A stretch of 64,000 nucleotides of DNA from Nostoc carneum NIES-2107 (GTDB taxonomy: Bacteria > Cyanobacteriota > Cyanobacteriia > Cyanobacteriales > Nostocaceae): contig AP018180.1 in assembly GCA_002368155.1 (NCBI GenBank), forward strand, positions 1,570,777 through 1,634,776, read 5' to 3'. Made by a program: the position numbers and the translations under genes. Of the stretch, positions 1 to 9,937 are shown in pieces (within the stretch, counting starts at the first letter, position 1; every line of letters begins with the position of its first letter). The notes under the pieces were generated by a model that was given only the letters and a program-made list of their open reading frames with translations, had not been told where the DNA came from and made no database searches.

Positions 1-97
1 TAATTTGTATTGGGTTAGGCTACAGGCTTAACACGCAAAACGGCTATTTCATTAAAATTACTTGTATTTAAGGTATTTGAAAATAACTTTATTAATT

Positions 98-778
98 ATG
101 AATCAATTTGAAGATGAATACTGGAATTCAATTTTTAATTTGCGTATTTTCGGTTATATTTTATTATTATTGGCAGCGATAGATGTTGTTAATATCTTTT
201 TACCTTGGCGCTTTAATAATGCTGTTTGGGAATTTCAAATGCTGGGAGCGCTAGTAGAACACGCACCTTTACCTTTAATAGCTTTAATATTGGTATTCTT
301 CGGTGAAAGAATTTATCGTGATAAAAGAGAAATTTATCTATTAAAAATTTTATCTTGGGCTGCTTTATTAGCTGGAATTGGATTTATATTATTATTACCT
401 TTAGGTATTCATAATACATTGCGAATTAATAATCAAAACCTTATCCAAATTAACAATCAGTCTTCGCAACAAATTCTTCAAATCCGACAAGCCAAGTCAC
501 TATTAAATCAAGCTAAAACAACTGAAGATATCAATAAAGTTTTTAAATCTTTAAATTCCCAAAAGAATACACCTGAGTTACAGGAACCCCAAAAATTTAA
601 GAATGAATTACTTTTACAAATGGGTCAATTAGAAACAAAAATTACTAATCAAGTTACAGCAGCCAAAAATAATACTTATGATGAGCTGATCAGAAATTCT
701 GTTAAATGGAATTTAGGTGCCTTAATTTGCGCCTTTGCATTTGTCTGGATCTGGTACGCTACCTACTGGGCACGCTGA
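98..778 (+). CDS. HpsJ-like membrane protein
   Basis: A 226-residue protein with hydrophobic segments at about residues 14-35, 51-70 and 82-103, then a polar Gln/Asn/Lys-rich stretch (about 108-190) likely to be a coiled coil, and a last membrane segment near 201-222. This layout and the segment PWRFNNAVWEFQMLG resemble cyanobacterial HpsJ-type proteins, linked by family knowledge to hormogonium polysaccharide secretion; no other hps gene is nearby, so the role is only inferred. The frame is open from a TTG at 62, but ATG 98 starts where the protein looks conserved and is preferred. It could equally be called an uncharacterised four-helix membrane protein. Confidence 0.6.
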   Translation: MNQFEDEYWNSIFNLRIFGYILLLLAAIDVVNIFLPWRFNNAVWEFQMLGALVEHAPLPLIALILVFFGERIYRDKREIYLLKILSWAALLAGIGFILLLPLGIHNTLRINNQNLIQINNQSSQQILQIRQAKSLLNQAKTTEDINKVFKSLNSQKNTPELQEPQKFKNELLLQMGQLETKITNQVTAAKNNTYDELIRNSVKWNLGALICAFAFVWIWYATYWAR

Positions 779-891
779 GTCATTCACAACTGTTACTTAA
801 ATTATTGCTAATTAATTTATACCCTGAGTTTAACTATTACGGGAAACAGAGGCTATAATATTAAGTATCATTTTTGACTTCAGCTATTTTT

Positions 892-1317
892 ATGAAATTA
901 GTCAAAAAATTTTTAGCTGTATGTTTTTTATTATTTGGTATTCCATTCTCTGCCGCAGTGATAATTGATATTCTCAATCCCAAAACTACTGAAAAAGATA
1001 AGAATGATGCAATAGCGGCTTTAACTATTTTGACTGTTCCCTCAACCATGATAGGAGGATGGTTGACTTGGTCTTTAGTCCAGCAAAACAGAAAAGAAAA
1101 AGCATTAATTCTGGAATCAGAACAACAGCGTCTTGAATCAGTATTTTTAAAATTAGTTGAAACCAATGCTGGTAAAATTACAGTATTACAAATGGCGAAA
1201 AATGCTGATATGTCAATTCAGTCATCTAAACAATATTTAGATGAAAAAGCTCAAGAACTTAATGCTGCTTTTGAAGTGGATGAAGAAGGTAATGTTTCCT
1301 ATAAGTTCTCTTTTTGA
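892..1317 (+). CDS. Small two-helix membrane protein with C-terminal helical domain
   Basis: A 141-residue protein with two membrane segments (about residues 6-24 and 44-64) around an acidic/Lys loop (TTEKDKNDA), followed by a soluble domain. That domain (about residues 80-130, containing GKITVLQMAKNADMSIQ) reads like a compact winged-helix fold, as in other cyanobacterial proteins of this build. ATG 892 is preferred over a TTG at 874 because it starts a basic then hydrophobic N-terminus. The function is unknown. It is 110 bp downstream of the HpsJ-like gene on the same strand. Confidence 0.6.
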   Translation: MKLVKKFLAVCFLLFGIPFSAAVIIDILNPKTTEKDKNDAIAALTILTVPSTMIGGWLTWSLVQQNRKEKALILESEQQRLESVFLKLVETNAGKITVLQMAKNADMSIQSSKQYLDEKAQELNAAFEVDEEGNVSYKFSF

Positions 1318-1617
1318 TTGGAGTATTGATGAGAGTATTTAAAAACAAAATATAGGAATCCGATTTGCTTTTTGAAAAAATCTCAGTAACGCACGCAAAA
1401 CTTTGGTACTGATGCGTTACGCTATCGCTAACGCATCCTACTAATCTTTTTAGATGGAGTATTAATCAGAGGATTTCAGCAGAAAATATAAACTATTTTT
1501 AAGGGCACAACATTGTTGTGCCCTTACCCATTTATTCTATTTTAATTGCTATTAGAGAATCTGCTTTGCTTCAAGTTTAGGGTAGGTAGTAATTCTCCTC
1601 AGAGTTTGTATATCTGA
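1318..1617. repeat. Intergenic stretch with two palindromic repeats
   Basis: No gene is visible. It holds a dispersed palindrome at 1411-1438 (GATGCGTTA, nine-base loop, TAACGCATC), a family seen again near 31846, 35559 and 54419. A perfect 10-bp hairpin lies at 1501-1525 (AAGGGCACAA, loop CATTG, TTGTGCCCTT). The second could end either flanking transcript but has no clear T-run. Confidence 0.6.
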
Positions 1618-2016
1618 TTAACTTTGAGGGCGAGGGGCGTTGAAGGCTTCCCAAGCAGCTTTAGCGGCACTTTGCACGCGATCGCCAAATCCTGTAATCT
1701 CTTTAATTAGCAGGTGCCAATTTTTTTCAGCTTCATCTTGCATTACCGCCCAGGAACGTTCAATGCGATCGCGTTCTATGAGTTTCTCCCCTTCTAAAGC
1801 TTCCCGTGCTTGGCGTACAGCGTTTAAATAAGTTTCGCGGGTAAGAGTACCTGCTGACTCGGCTTCAGTTTGGGCGCGTCTTTTGAGTGCTTCAATTAAC
1901 GCTTTCGTTTCACGCTTCACTTCATCAGTTTCGCCAGCCATTTCAGTTTCTACTAATTCGTGAGTTTGAGGACTAATTTCTACTACTACTGTTGATTCAA
2001 AGTTATTGTCAGTCAT
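1618..2016 (-). CDS. Conserved hypothetical helical protein
   Basis: A 132-residue, highly charged protein with no signal peptide or membrane segment. The middle (about residues 20-110) is rich in Glu, Lys, Arg and Ala and should be largely alpha-helical, possibly coiled-coil. The C-terminus (GFGDRVQSAAKAAWEAFNAP) looks like a short amphipathic helix. ATG 2016 is preferred because the extension to 2040 adds only an unconvincing MQFKDVLA. I do not recognise the family. It lies 133 bp downstream of the HtpX-like protease gene on the same strand and could share its transcript. Confidence 0.6.
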   Translation of the reverse strand: MTDNNFESTVVVEISPQTHELVETEMAGETDEVKRETKALIEALKRRAQTEAESAGTLTRETYLNAVRQAREALEGEKLIERDRIERSWAVMQDEAEKNWHLLIKEITGFGDRVQSAAKAAWEAFNAPRPQS

Positions 2017-2148
2017 AGCTAAAACATCCTTAAATTGCAAATTTTCTTATCCAATTAAGAATTGCACCCTGTTCGTAATTAGCCATCAATAATTTGACTT
2101 TTGAGTACAGACGCGATTAATCGCGTCTCTCCCACTTTCGACTTCAAC

Positions 2149-3018
2149 CTAATAAGTTGTAGTTACCAATTGTTGCTCTAATTTAAGCAATTGCTCAACA
2201 CGATCCTCAGTAGATGGATGACTAGAGAACAAGTTACCAAGAAACTTTCCAGAAATTGGATTGATAATTAATAATGGTTCAAAAGCTGGATTAGCATCTA
2301 AAGGTAACTGTCTAGCTGTAGCTTCTAAACGTTGCAATGCTCTAGCTAAAGCGCGAGGATTACCTGTTAGTTTCCCAGCGCCAGCATCAGCAGAAAATTC
2401 TCTGGTACGGGAGATACCTAACTGAATAATTGTGGCAGCTAAAGGTGCAAGTAATACTGTTAATAAAACACCTAAAGGATTTCCACCTCGATCATCATCA
2501 CGTGAACCACCGCCAAACCATAAGCTATAACTTACCATTTGCGCCAAGAATGAAATTGCACCAGCGATTGTGGCTGCAACAGCTTGTGTTAGGGTGTCCC
2601 GATTAATAATGTGGGTGAGTTCGTGGGCAATTACGCCTTCGAGTTCATCCTCTGGTAATATCTGCAAAATTCCTTCTGTAACAGCAACAGCCGCATGTTC
2701 TGGATCGCGTCCTGTAGCGAAAGCATTAGCAGTTTGGCTAGGGACAATATAAACTCCTGGCATGGGGATATTTGCCCGCTGAGATAACTTTTGCACCATG
2801 CGATAAAGTCCCGGTGCTTGTGCTTCACTTACAGGTTGGGCGCGATATACAGCCAACGCAATTTTATCTGATTGATACCAGGAAAATAGGTTTGTGACTG
2901 CTGCTAAACCAATACCTATAATTAACCCAGTACTGCCGCCAATTATCCAGTAACTAATTGCAATTAATAAGCCACTAAGAGTAGCTAGCAATACTAAAGT
3001 TTTGAATTGATTTCCCAT
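2149..3018 (-). CDS. htpX: HtpX-type M48 family zinc metalloprotease
   Basis: A 289-residue integral-membrane protease of the M48B family, which degrades misfolded membrane proteins. Two N-terminal membrane segments (about residues 7-26 and 30-46) precede the protease domain. The zinc-binding HExxH motif is AHELTHIINRD (H132, E133, H136), with the later glutamate in SRTREFSADAGA supplying the third ligand. Hydrophobic segments at about 150-168 and 183-200 follow. Length and order match the family. The usual HELSH is HELTH here, a conservative change. Confidence 0.92.
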   Translation of the reverse strand: MGNQFKTLVLLATLSGLLIAISYWIIGGSTGLIIGIGLAAVTNLFSWYQSDKIALAVYRAQPVSEAQAPGLYRMVQKLSQRANIPMPGVYIVPSQTANAFATGRDPEHAAVAVTEGILQILPEDELEGVIAHELTHIINRDTLTQAVAATIAGAISFLAQMVSYSLWFGGGSRDDDRGGNPLGVLLTVLLAPLAATIIQLGISRTREFSADAGAGKLTGNPRALARALQRLEATARQLPLDANPAFEPLLIINPISGKFLGNLFSSHPSTEDRVEQLLKLEQQLVTTTY

Positions 3019-3326
3019 ATTTTTGCTCTCCTACTAATGCTGTAATTGATTTTTTAAACAACAGCATTACTCAAGCCGTACTATAATTCTAACCACCTCA
3101 ACAGTTATTTAACAGGTAGAAATTACGCTCCAATTCAGTACGGTTTTCCGGCTTAAGTTGCAAAAATACTATTAGCTTTGCTTTCATATAATTCTTGGGA
3201 AAAATGAACTGTATTATAAATTACTTCTTTATTAAGAATTAAGTATTGTCATACTCAATAAATACTTAGTCAGGACTTTAGCCTTTAATTTGAGGGCTGA
3301 GAACCTCTATTAGGGAATTTTTAATT
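3019..3326. other. Intergenic stretch without recognisable features
   Basis: AT-rich DNA between the protease gene and the Cys-rich protein gene, which both read leftward. It must hold the protease promoter. I see no repeat, RNA gene or clear hairpin in it. Confidence 0.4.
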
Positions 3327-3683
3327 TTAAACTTTACTTGTACTAGCTAATTGACGGCAAGAATCAGCACAACGGTGACAAGATGCAGCACAGCGTCGGC
3401 AATGGTCATGGTGATGTTTATCACATTCTCTACCGCAGCGATCGCAAGCTTCCGCACATAAATTACACAGATGAGGATACAAAGGCGAATTGCGTGCCAT
3501 CAAGCGAGTGCAGAGTGTACAAGTATCAGCGCAGTCTTGGCACAGCTTGATACATTCAGCCATCATCTGTACCATATCGCTATGTAAACAAGCATTAGCA
3601 CAGTTTTCGCAATCGCGTACACAATCAAGACAATTTTGAATGCAAATATCAATCAAAGATTGGTAATTTGTAGTAGTTGTCAT
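3327..3683 (-). CDS. Four-helix-bundle copper-binding protein (DUF326/Csp-like)
   Basis: A 118-residue cytosolic protein with 21 cysteines, spaced as CxxC, CxxxC and CxxCxxxC along predicted helices, plus a His cluster (CDKHHHDHC). This is the pattern of DUF326 and Csp-type copper storage proteins, in which cysteines line the inside of a four-helix bundle and hold many Cu(I) ions. No signal peptide is present, so storage or buffering in the cytosol (Csp3-like) is the best inference. The gene stands alone. No copper-sensing operator was recognised upstream. Confidence 0.85.
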   Translation of the reverse strand: MTTTTNYQSLIDICIQNCLDCVRDCENCANACLHSDMVQMMAECIKLCQDCADTCTLCTRLMARNSPLYPHLCNLCAEACDRCGRECDKHHHDHCRRCAASCHRCADSCRQLASTSKV

Positions 3684-3705
3684 GCTTTTACGCTTAATTA
3701 ATGAC

Positions 3706-3849
3706 AGGACTTACGCAACTGGCACATTGATCCTCTGGCCTAGGAGTCAAGAGTCAAGAGTCAAAGGTCAAAAATTTAGACTTTTTGGACTCTTGACATT
3801 TGACCCTGGACAAACCTAAACGAAAAAATATGACACTTGCGTAAGTCCT
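3706..3849. repeat. Palindromic MITE-like repeat (AGGACTTACGCAA family)
   Basis: The ends are inverted copies: AGGACTTACGCAACTGG on the left and a matching TTGCGTAAGTCCT on the right. The inside carries short tandem GAGTCAA repeats and a mirrored TTGACTC-type arm. Related ends occur at 4366, 4458 and 32008-32133. No coding capacity. Confidence 0.7.
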
Positions 3850-3911
3850 AAATTTTTTCTTTTGGTGTATAAATAACTATATTTACCAATTTCAATGCTG
3901 AGTTTTGTAAT

Positions 3912-4310
3912 ATGTTACAAGACCCTAATTTACGTAATCCCATTGCCATTAGTCTAGGTGCGATCGCAGGTGCTTTAAGCAGATATTATCTAACATTGTG
4001 GTTTGCTAATCGCTTTGGCATCAGTTTTCCCTATGGCACTTTTTTTATTAATCTGAGTGGTTGTTTAGCTATGGGCTTTTTCGCAACTTTAACTCTAGAA
4101 AAAGTGGAAATTATTTCTCCAGAAATCAAATTAATGGTAGCGACTGGATTTTTAGGAGCATATACAACTTTTTCTACTTATGGCTTAGATACTATTGGCT
4201 TAATCCGTAGTGGTAATTTATTAATTGCAACTAGCTATTGGGCAGGCAGTGCCATATTAGGAATTATCTGTATTCAGTTAGGTGTAATTTTTGCCAGATT
4301 ATTGCCATAG
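3912..4310 (+). CDS. crcB: CrcB/FluC fluoride ion channel
   Basis: A 132-residue protein with four membrane helices (about 11-29, 39-58, 70-92 and 100-125), the size of one subunit of the dual-topology fluoride exporter. The family signature is present: [17 protein letters not shown] holds the conserved GTxxxN, and [17 protein letters not shown] holds the GFxGxxTTFST motif with the fluoride-lining Phe and Thr residues. FluC exports fluoride passively. No fluoride riboswitch was recognised upstream. The gene is single and is flanked by repeats on both sides. Confidence 0.93.
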   Translation: MLQDPNLRNPIAISLGAIAGALSRYYLTLWFANRFGISFPYGTFFINLSGCLAMGFFATLTLEKVEIISPEIKLMVATGFLGAYTTFSTYGLDTIGLIRSGNLLIATSYWAGSAILGIICIQLGVIFARLLP

Positions 4311-4347
4311 TATATTCATCATTAATGATTTATGAAATTATTAACTT

Positions 4348-4531
4348 ATACCAAATCAAATAATGCAGGACTTACGCAACTGGTACACCTATTTTCTGAT
4401 TTAAGAGTCAAGTGTCAAGAGTCAAGGGTCAAAAGTCAGATACCAAATCAAATAATGCAGGACTTACGCAACTGGTACACCTATCTTCTGATTTAAGAGT
4501 CAAGTGTCAAGAATCAAGTGTCAAAAGTCAG
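4348..4531 (+). repeat. 92-bp tandem duplication of a chimeric repeat
   Basis: Two direct copies (4348-4439 and 4440-4531) each begin with ATACCAAATCAAATAATG, the end of another repeat family (see 62074), then continue with GCAGGACTTACGCAACTGG and short GTCAAG repeats. The copies differ at only a few bases, so the duplication is recent. Confidence 0.75.
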
Positions 4532-4539
4532 AAGTAATT

Positions 4540-4653
4540 TATCCCCAATCCCCAGCCCCCAATCCCCAGTCCCCAATCCCCAATCCCCAATCCCCAATCC
4601 CCAATCCCCAGTCCCCAGTCCCCAATCCCCAATCCCCAATCCCCAATCCCCAC
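4540..4653 (+). repeat. Heptameric short tandem repeat (CCCCAAT/CCCCAGT)
   Basis: About 15 copies of a 7-bp unit, CCCCAAT or CCCCAGT, run up to the base before the mmsA start codon. Read as protein it gives meaningless NPQSP repeats. Such heptamers are the STRR type known from heterocystous cyanobacteria. The mmsA ribosome-binding site would have to lie inside it. Confidence 0.8.
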
Positions 4654-6132
4654 ATGACTACAACCCCTACCTTACCTAACTACATCAACGGACAATGGTG
4701 TGCATCTAAGACTACAGATTATTTAGATGTCATCAACCCAGCGACAGCAGAAATATTAGCTTTAGTGCCTGTATCACCTGCATCTGAAGTCAATCAAGCA
4801 GTTGCAGCGGCCGCAGCAGCTTTTGTCACATGGCGACGCACACCAGCAACAGAAAGAGTGCAGTATTTATTTAAACTCAAAAATCTGCTGGAAGAAAATT
4901 TTGAGGATTTGGCGCGCACAATTACCTTAGAATGCGGTAAGACTTTGGCAGAGTCCCAAGGGGAAATGCGACGGGCGATAGAAAATGTCGAAGTTGCCTG
5001 TGGGATTCCGATGATGATGCAGGGAACGAATTTAGAAGATATTGCCAGAGGGATTGATGAGATGATGATTCGTCAACCCTTGGGAGTAGCGGCGGTGATT
5101 TGTCCGTTCAATTTTCCGGGGATGATTCCATTTTGGTTTTTACCTTATGCGATCGCAACTGGCAATACTTACATTGTCAAGCCTTCGGAAAAAGTCCCGC
5201 TGACAATGCAAAAAATCTTTGGATTGGTGGAAAAAACGGGTTTACCCAAAGGTGTACTCAATCTCGTCAACGGTGCCAAGGATACTGTCGATGCTATTTT
5301 AGATCATCCCCAAATTCGGGCAATTAGTTTTGTTGGTTCCACACCAGTCGCTAAATATATATATAGTCGCGCCGCCGCCAATGGGAAACGGGTGCAATGT
5401 CAAGGTGGGGCGAAAAATCCCTTGATTGTTTTACCAGACGCAGACATCGACATGACTACACGTATTGCTGCTGATAGTGCTTTTGGCTGTGCGGGACAAC
5501 GTTGTTTAGCTGCTTCCATTGCTGTCACCGTTGCAGATGCACGTGAATCGTTTACAGAAGCTATGGCCGAAACCGCCAAAAAGCGTGTGGTAGGTAACGG
5601 TTTAGAGCAAGGTGTAGAGATGGGGCCTGTAATTGATCTTCGCAGTAAAACCCGCATCGAACAATTAATTCAACAGGGAGTAGAAGAAGGTGCCAATCTT
5701 TTAGTTGACGGACGAAAACCGCAGATTTCTGGTTACGAACAAGGTAACTTTATTCGCCCGACAATTCTGCAAAACGTCAACCCTACAGGAGAAATCGCCC
5801 GTACCGAGATTTTTGGCCCAGTATTGAGCTTAATTCATGTCAATACTATTGATGATGCGATCGCCTTCGTCAATAGCGGTCAATATGGGAATATGGCTTG
5901 TTTATTTACCAGCAGTGGTGCAGCCGCCCGTAAGTTTCGCTACGAAGCTGAGGTTGGTAATATTGGTATTAATATTGGTGTGGCTGCACCAATGGCATTT
6001 TTCCCCTTTAGCGGTTGGAAAGAAAGCTTTTTTGGCGACTTACATGGTCAAAGCAATCACGCCGTAGAATTTTTTACCCAAACAAAAGTCGTAGTTGAAC
6101 GCTGGCCTAAGGATTGGTCACGTCAATTTTGA
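4654..6132 (+). CDS. mmsA: CoA-acylating methylmalonate-semialdehyde dehydrogenase
   Basis: A 492-residue aldehyde dehydrogenase superfamily enzyme. It oxidises methylmalonate (or malonate) semialdehyde with NAD+ and CoA to propionyl- or acetyl-CoA, as in valine or inositol breakdown. Family features include the start [11 protein letters not shown], the substrate-side segment [23 protein letters not shown] near the cofactor, catalytic Cys284 in [11 protein letters not shown], and the C-terminal [21 protein letters not shown] 4654 is chosen because everything upstream in frame is translated tandem repeat. There is no operon partner. Repeats upstream separate it from crcB and a MITE-like copy follows. 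Confidence 0.9.
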   Translation: MTTTPTLPNYINGQWCASKTTDYLDVINPATAEILALVPVSPASEVNQAVAAAAAAFVTWRRTPATERVQYLFKLKNLLEENFEDLARTITLECGKTLAESQGEMRRAIENVEVACGIPMMMQGTNLEDIARGIDEMMIRQPLGVAAVICPFNFPGMIPFWFLPYAIATGNTYIVKPSEKVPLTMQKIFGLVEKTGLPKGVLNLVNGAKDTVDAILDHPQIRAISFVGSTPVAKYIYSRAAANGKRVQCQGGAKNPLIVLPDADIDMTTRIAADSAFGCAGQRCLAASIAVTVADARESFTEAMAETAKKRVVGNGLEQGVEMGPVIDLRSKTRIEQLIQQGVEEGANLLVDGRKPQISGYEQGNFIRPTILQNVNPTGEIARTEIFGPVLSLIHVNTIDDAIAFVNSGQYGNMACLFTSSGAAARKFRYEAEVGNIGINIGVAAPMAFFPFSGWKESFFGDLHGQSNHAVEFFTQTKVVVERWPKDWSRQF

Positions 6133-6180
6133 CGAAAAAAGCTTCCAGGGTTAATTTTGCTGTTATCAACATTTATTCAT

Positions 6181-6283
6181 AATACTAATTTGAAAAAAGA
6201 ATGCGACAGATCGTAGGGGCAAGGCACTGCCTTGCCCTCTAAAATATATTGATGTATAGCAAACATAATTTGATTTGGTATAA
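6181..6283. repeat. MITE-like palindromic repeat, copy 1
   Basis: About 100 bp with inverted ends (AATACTAATTTGAA and TTTGATTTGGTAT) around a central hairpin core GGGCAAGGCACTGCCTTGCCC. Nearly the same sequence occurs at 45913-46011 and, inverted, at 62074-62175. Confidence 0.8.
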
Positions 6284-6336
6284 GTATAGTATGAGTGATA
6301 TCTATCATCACAATATTTGAAATTCTCTCAAATTGT

Positions 6337-7089
6337 TCACTGTCTTTCACTGATTAAAACAGTTTCACGTTCCCCTCGAGTAATTCTCAGTTCCTCATCA
6401 ACATAGAGAATTTCTAAACGCCCTTTCGGGGAACGACGCATAGTAAAAGAAACTTCTCCAGTATCAGCATCCATTCCTTGGGGAGGAACTAAACCAAACA
6501 TTAGGTTCAAGAAACCAGTCATCAAAATTTCTTTAAAACCTCTTCTCGAAGAAGGTTGTTGATTACCAAATACAGCTTTCCATTCTTCTAGGTTCTGGTT
6601 ATCTTGTGGCTGTAATATTCCTCCAGTAAATTCTACTTGCAGTGTTGTATCGCTAACAACTTGGCAAACTCCTTGATTGCGAACAATCCCATTTAATTTA
6701 GGAACAGACTCATCAATTGTTGTAAACTCCACAACAATATCGTGGCTATGCTGTTCTCCATTACCCAACAAAAATACAGGCTGTGAAACTCTTTGGAGAG
6801 TAACTTTTAATCCAGTGGGTTGAAACATATTAAAAGCAAGACGACCAAGGGTATAAGAAAAGCTTCCATCTGCAAGCTGTTCTCCCCCCGGAAAATTGGG
6901 CGCACTAATCAACAACCAATTACTATCTAGTAGGGTATCACTACGAGCTGGTGCTGCTATTGGATTCAACGATTGAAGATTTTCAATCGCTGCTATTACT
7001 TCTTTATCCTTAGTATTTCCCCCAGAAGCCGCAAGCGCCTGACGCAAAGTTGTTTTAGCTGCTTCTAATGTTTTTGTATTCACTGCCAT
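6337..7089 (-). CDS. PAP/fibrillin family protein
   Basis: A 250-residue protein of the plastid-lipid-associated (fibrillin) family, lipocalin-like proteins tied to thylakoid lipid and prenylquinone handling. An N-terminal helical part (1-50) is followed by LLDSNWLLISAPNFPG, near the family's N-terminal core motif. The family's C-terminal signature is ILYVDEELRITRGERETVLI. No signal peptide or membrane segment is seen. It lies downstream of the WD40 gene on the same strand, with a tandem-repeat stretch between, so co-transcription is possible but not shown. Confidence 0.75.
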   Translation of the reverse strand: MAVNTKTLEAAKTTLRQALAASGGNTKDKEVIAAIENLQSLNPIAAPARSDTLLDSNWLLISAPNFPGGEQLADGSFSYTLGRLAFNMFQPTGLKVTLQRVSQPVFLLGNGEQHSHDIVVEFTTIDESVPKLNGIVRNQGVCQVVSDTTLQVEFTGGILQPQDNQNLEEWKAVFGNQQPSSRRGFKEILMTGFLNLMFGLVPPQGMDADTGEVSFTMRRSPKGRLEILYVDEELRITRGERETVLISERQ

Positions 7090-7156
7090 AGCTTTGAAAT
7101 TCCTGATGAGTCAAAATTTCAGGTTTTTAGGCTGTTTTAAAGGATAGTATAAACAA

Positions 7157-7240
7157 TTTCGGGGACTGGGGATTAGGGACTGGGGACTGGGGACTGGGGA
7201 CTGGGGATTAGGGACTGGGGAATGGGGAATGGGGAATGGG
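7157..7240. repeat. Heptameric short tandem repeat (GGGGACT/GGGGAAT)
   Basis: Runs of GGGGACT, GGGGATT and GGGGAAT between the WD40 and fibrillin genes. Same STRR class as at 4540, 15838, 55134, 62200 and 62725. Confidence 0.75.
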
Positions 7241-7270
7241 AGGACAAGAGAGATAAATGACTCTTGACTT

Positions 7271-8350
7271 TTACTTCTTTTTTCCAAATCCTTGGCCACG
7301 CTGACCCTTTGACCAGATAATTAATTCACCATTGTTACCGCCAGCTGCTAATAAATGTCCTTGTGGATGCCAAGATAAACAAGAGAATCCGTTAGCTGCA
7401 CCATCAAGAACTTGAGTTAGCCGCTTTCCTCTATTAGAGAGACATACACAACCATCTTCTGATGCAGAAGCTAAAAGGTGGGTTTTGGGTTGAAATTGCA
7501 GCGATCGCACTGTATCTTGATGTGTGGGCAGAACCTGCGCTTCCCAATCATCATTTTGTTTTTCCCACACTACTACCCCTTCTGCACTAGCAGCAGCCAA
7601 TAGAGGCGCACCAAATTTTGTCACTGTATCCGACCATTTTAAATCACGAATTTTACCTGGAAAACCCCGCATCATCCAAGGGTTGGGATTCTCCCATTCC
7701 AAAACAGTAATCGAACGATCCATATTTGCAGAAGCGATATATCTACCATCAGGTGACCAAGAGATCATCAAACTTGCGGAATCAACAGGTAACAAAGAAG
7801 GTTCATCATCCCAATTTTCCGCCATCCAGATTTTTACTTCTTGATAACCTGCAACTGCTAAACTTTCGCCATGAGGATGCCAATTAATATCGAGAACAGA
7901 AGAAGTCTCAAAATTTAGCGTCGCCTCAACTTCACCAATTTCTGCATTCCATACTTGCACTATTCGACCTAAACTAAATGCTAGTTGGTTGTTCGTAGGA
8001 CTCCACGCCATCCGGTCAATCCAAACATGGTAATTTGGCAAAATCCTGAATATTTCTGGCTGTTGCGACTGTAAATGCCAAATTTTTACCTCTCCATTTT
8101 GCCCAGATGCAGCGAGAAATTCACCATCCCAGGAAAAAGCTAAACAGTCTACAGATTCGCCATTACCCGGTTGTAGAGATATTTCATCAAAGGTTTCCCC
8201 AACACGCCATATCGTCAACTCTCCCTGCGCCGAACTAGCAGCGAGAATTTGACCATTAGGTGACCAAGCGATCGCTGTGACATAATCTGAGAGCATCCCT
8301 CGCCAATGCTGCTCAAAGTCTCCTTGTATTTTTGCTTTTAAACTAGACAC
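7271..8350 (-). CDS. WD40 repeat protein
   Basis: A 359-residue cytosolic protein made of about seven WD40 blades, with typical strings such as IAWSPNGQILAASSAQG, LAFSWDGEFLAASGQNGEV and LSWHPQGHLLAAGGNNGEL. No kinase, peptidase or membrane part is attached, so it should act as a seven-blade interaction platform. It starts 27 bp after hemB on the same strand, so it very likely shares hemB's Zur-box promoter. Its partner is unknown. The C-terminus (GQRGQGFGKKK) is basic. Confidence 0.85.
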   Translation of the reverse strand: MSSLKAKIQGDFEQHWRGMLSDYVTAIAWSPNGQILAASSAQGELTIWRVGETFDEISLQPGNGESVDCLAFSWDGEFLAASGQNGEVKIWHLQSQQPEIFRILPNYHVWIDRMAWSPTNNQLAFSLGRIVQVWNAEIGEVEATLNFETSSVLDINWHPHGESLAVAGYQEVKIWMAENWDDEPSLLPVDSASLMISWSPDGRYIASANMDRSITVLEWENPNPWMMRGFPGKIRDLKWSDTVTKFGAPLLAAASAEGVVVWEKQNDDWEAQVLPTHQDTVRSLQFQPKTHLLASASEDGCVCLSNRGKRLTQVLDGAANGFSCLSWHPQGHLLAAGGNNGELIIWSKGQRGQGFGKKK

Positions 8351-8377
8351 GTCTACAATCCTCTCTAAAAGCTGCTA

Positions 8378-9394
<1,017 letters not shown>

Positions 9395-9411
9395 TTACCA
9401 CTAAAATACAA

Positions 9412-9426
9412 TGATAATCGTTTTCA
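9412..9426. promoter_or_regulatory. Zur-like box upstream of hemB
   Basis: TGATAATCGTTTTCA is a 7-1-7 imperfect palindrome close to the cyanobacterial Zur operator TGATAATnATTATCA. It sits 33 bp before the hemB start codon, where a repressor would cover the promoter. Confidence 0.65.
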
Positions 9427-9513
9427 TTGTATTCCCTCAAAATACTTTCCCACAAAATAGCAACCCTTTGAATCCAGAAATCATAAGTAGTGATGCAAAA
9501 TTAAATATATATT

Positions 9514-9602
9514 TGTCATTGCGTTGGCGGAACGCCTTCCCGTAGGGGTAACGAAGTGAAGTGTTCGTGTAGCGTTTCCGCAGGGTAGCAATCACAATGA
9601 CA
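9514..9602. repeat. 89-bp repeat with inverted ends
   Basis: TGTCATTG on the left and CAATGACA on the right enclose GC-rich segments with inverted CGGAACGC and GCGTTTCCG arms. A related TGTCATTGCG start recurs at about 32031. It looks like a non-coding MITE-type element. Confidence 0.55.
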
Positions 9603-9937
9603 TAAATAATTTTGTATGAGTACTTAGCCACTGTCCGCACTGTGGTTATTATCAATATAATAAATGCTAAAAAAAACAATTTAACTTACGAGTATTTACT
9701 GAATTATCAACATTGTGGATATTTTCAAGATTCTATTAATTAAGATTAGATTTATGCAGCCATCTCAGCCTTGAGGATATTGGAATACAGTCTCCGGGAA
9801 GATGAATCAGATTCAACTTCAGCATAAAGTAGTCTGGGATGTCTGTTTAAGCACCAGGATATAAAGAGGCTTAGCAAAATGCTGAGCCTTTTCCTTAGGG
9901 CAGACGCTTAGGCAAAGCTGTCGCAGACATCGCAATA

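Noticed and set aside
3684-3911. Possible fluoride riboswitch before crcB
   Set aside because: The region is mostly a palindromic repeat and I see no match to the conserved riboswitch core.
4504-4653. N-terminal extension of the methylmalonate-semialdehyde dehydrogenase
   Set aside because: It is translated CCCCAAT tandem repeat (NPQSP units); the family's start fits ATG 4654.
9437-9679. An 80-codon minus-strand frame after the hemB promoter region
   Set aside because: It runs through the 89-bp dispersed repeat and has no family features.
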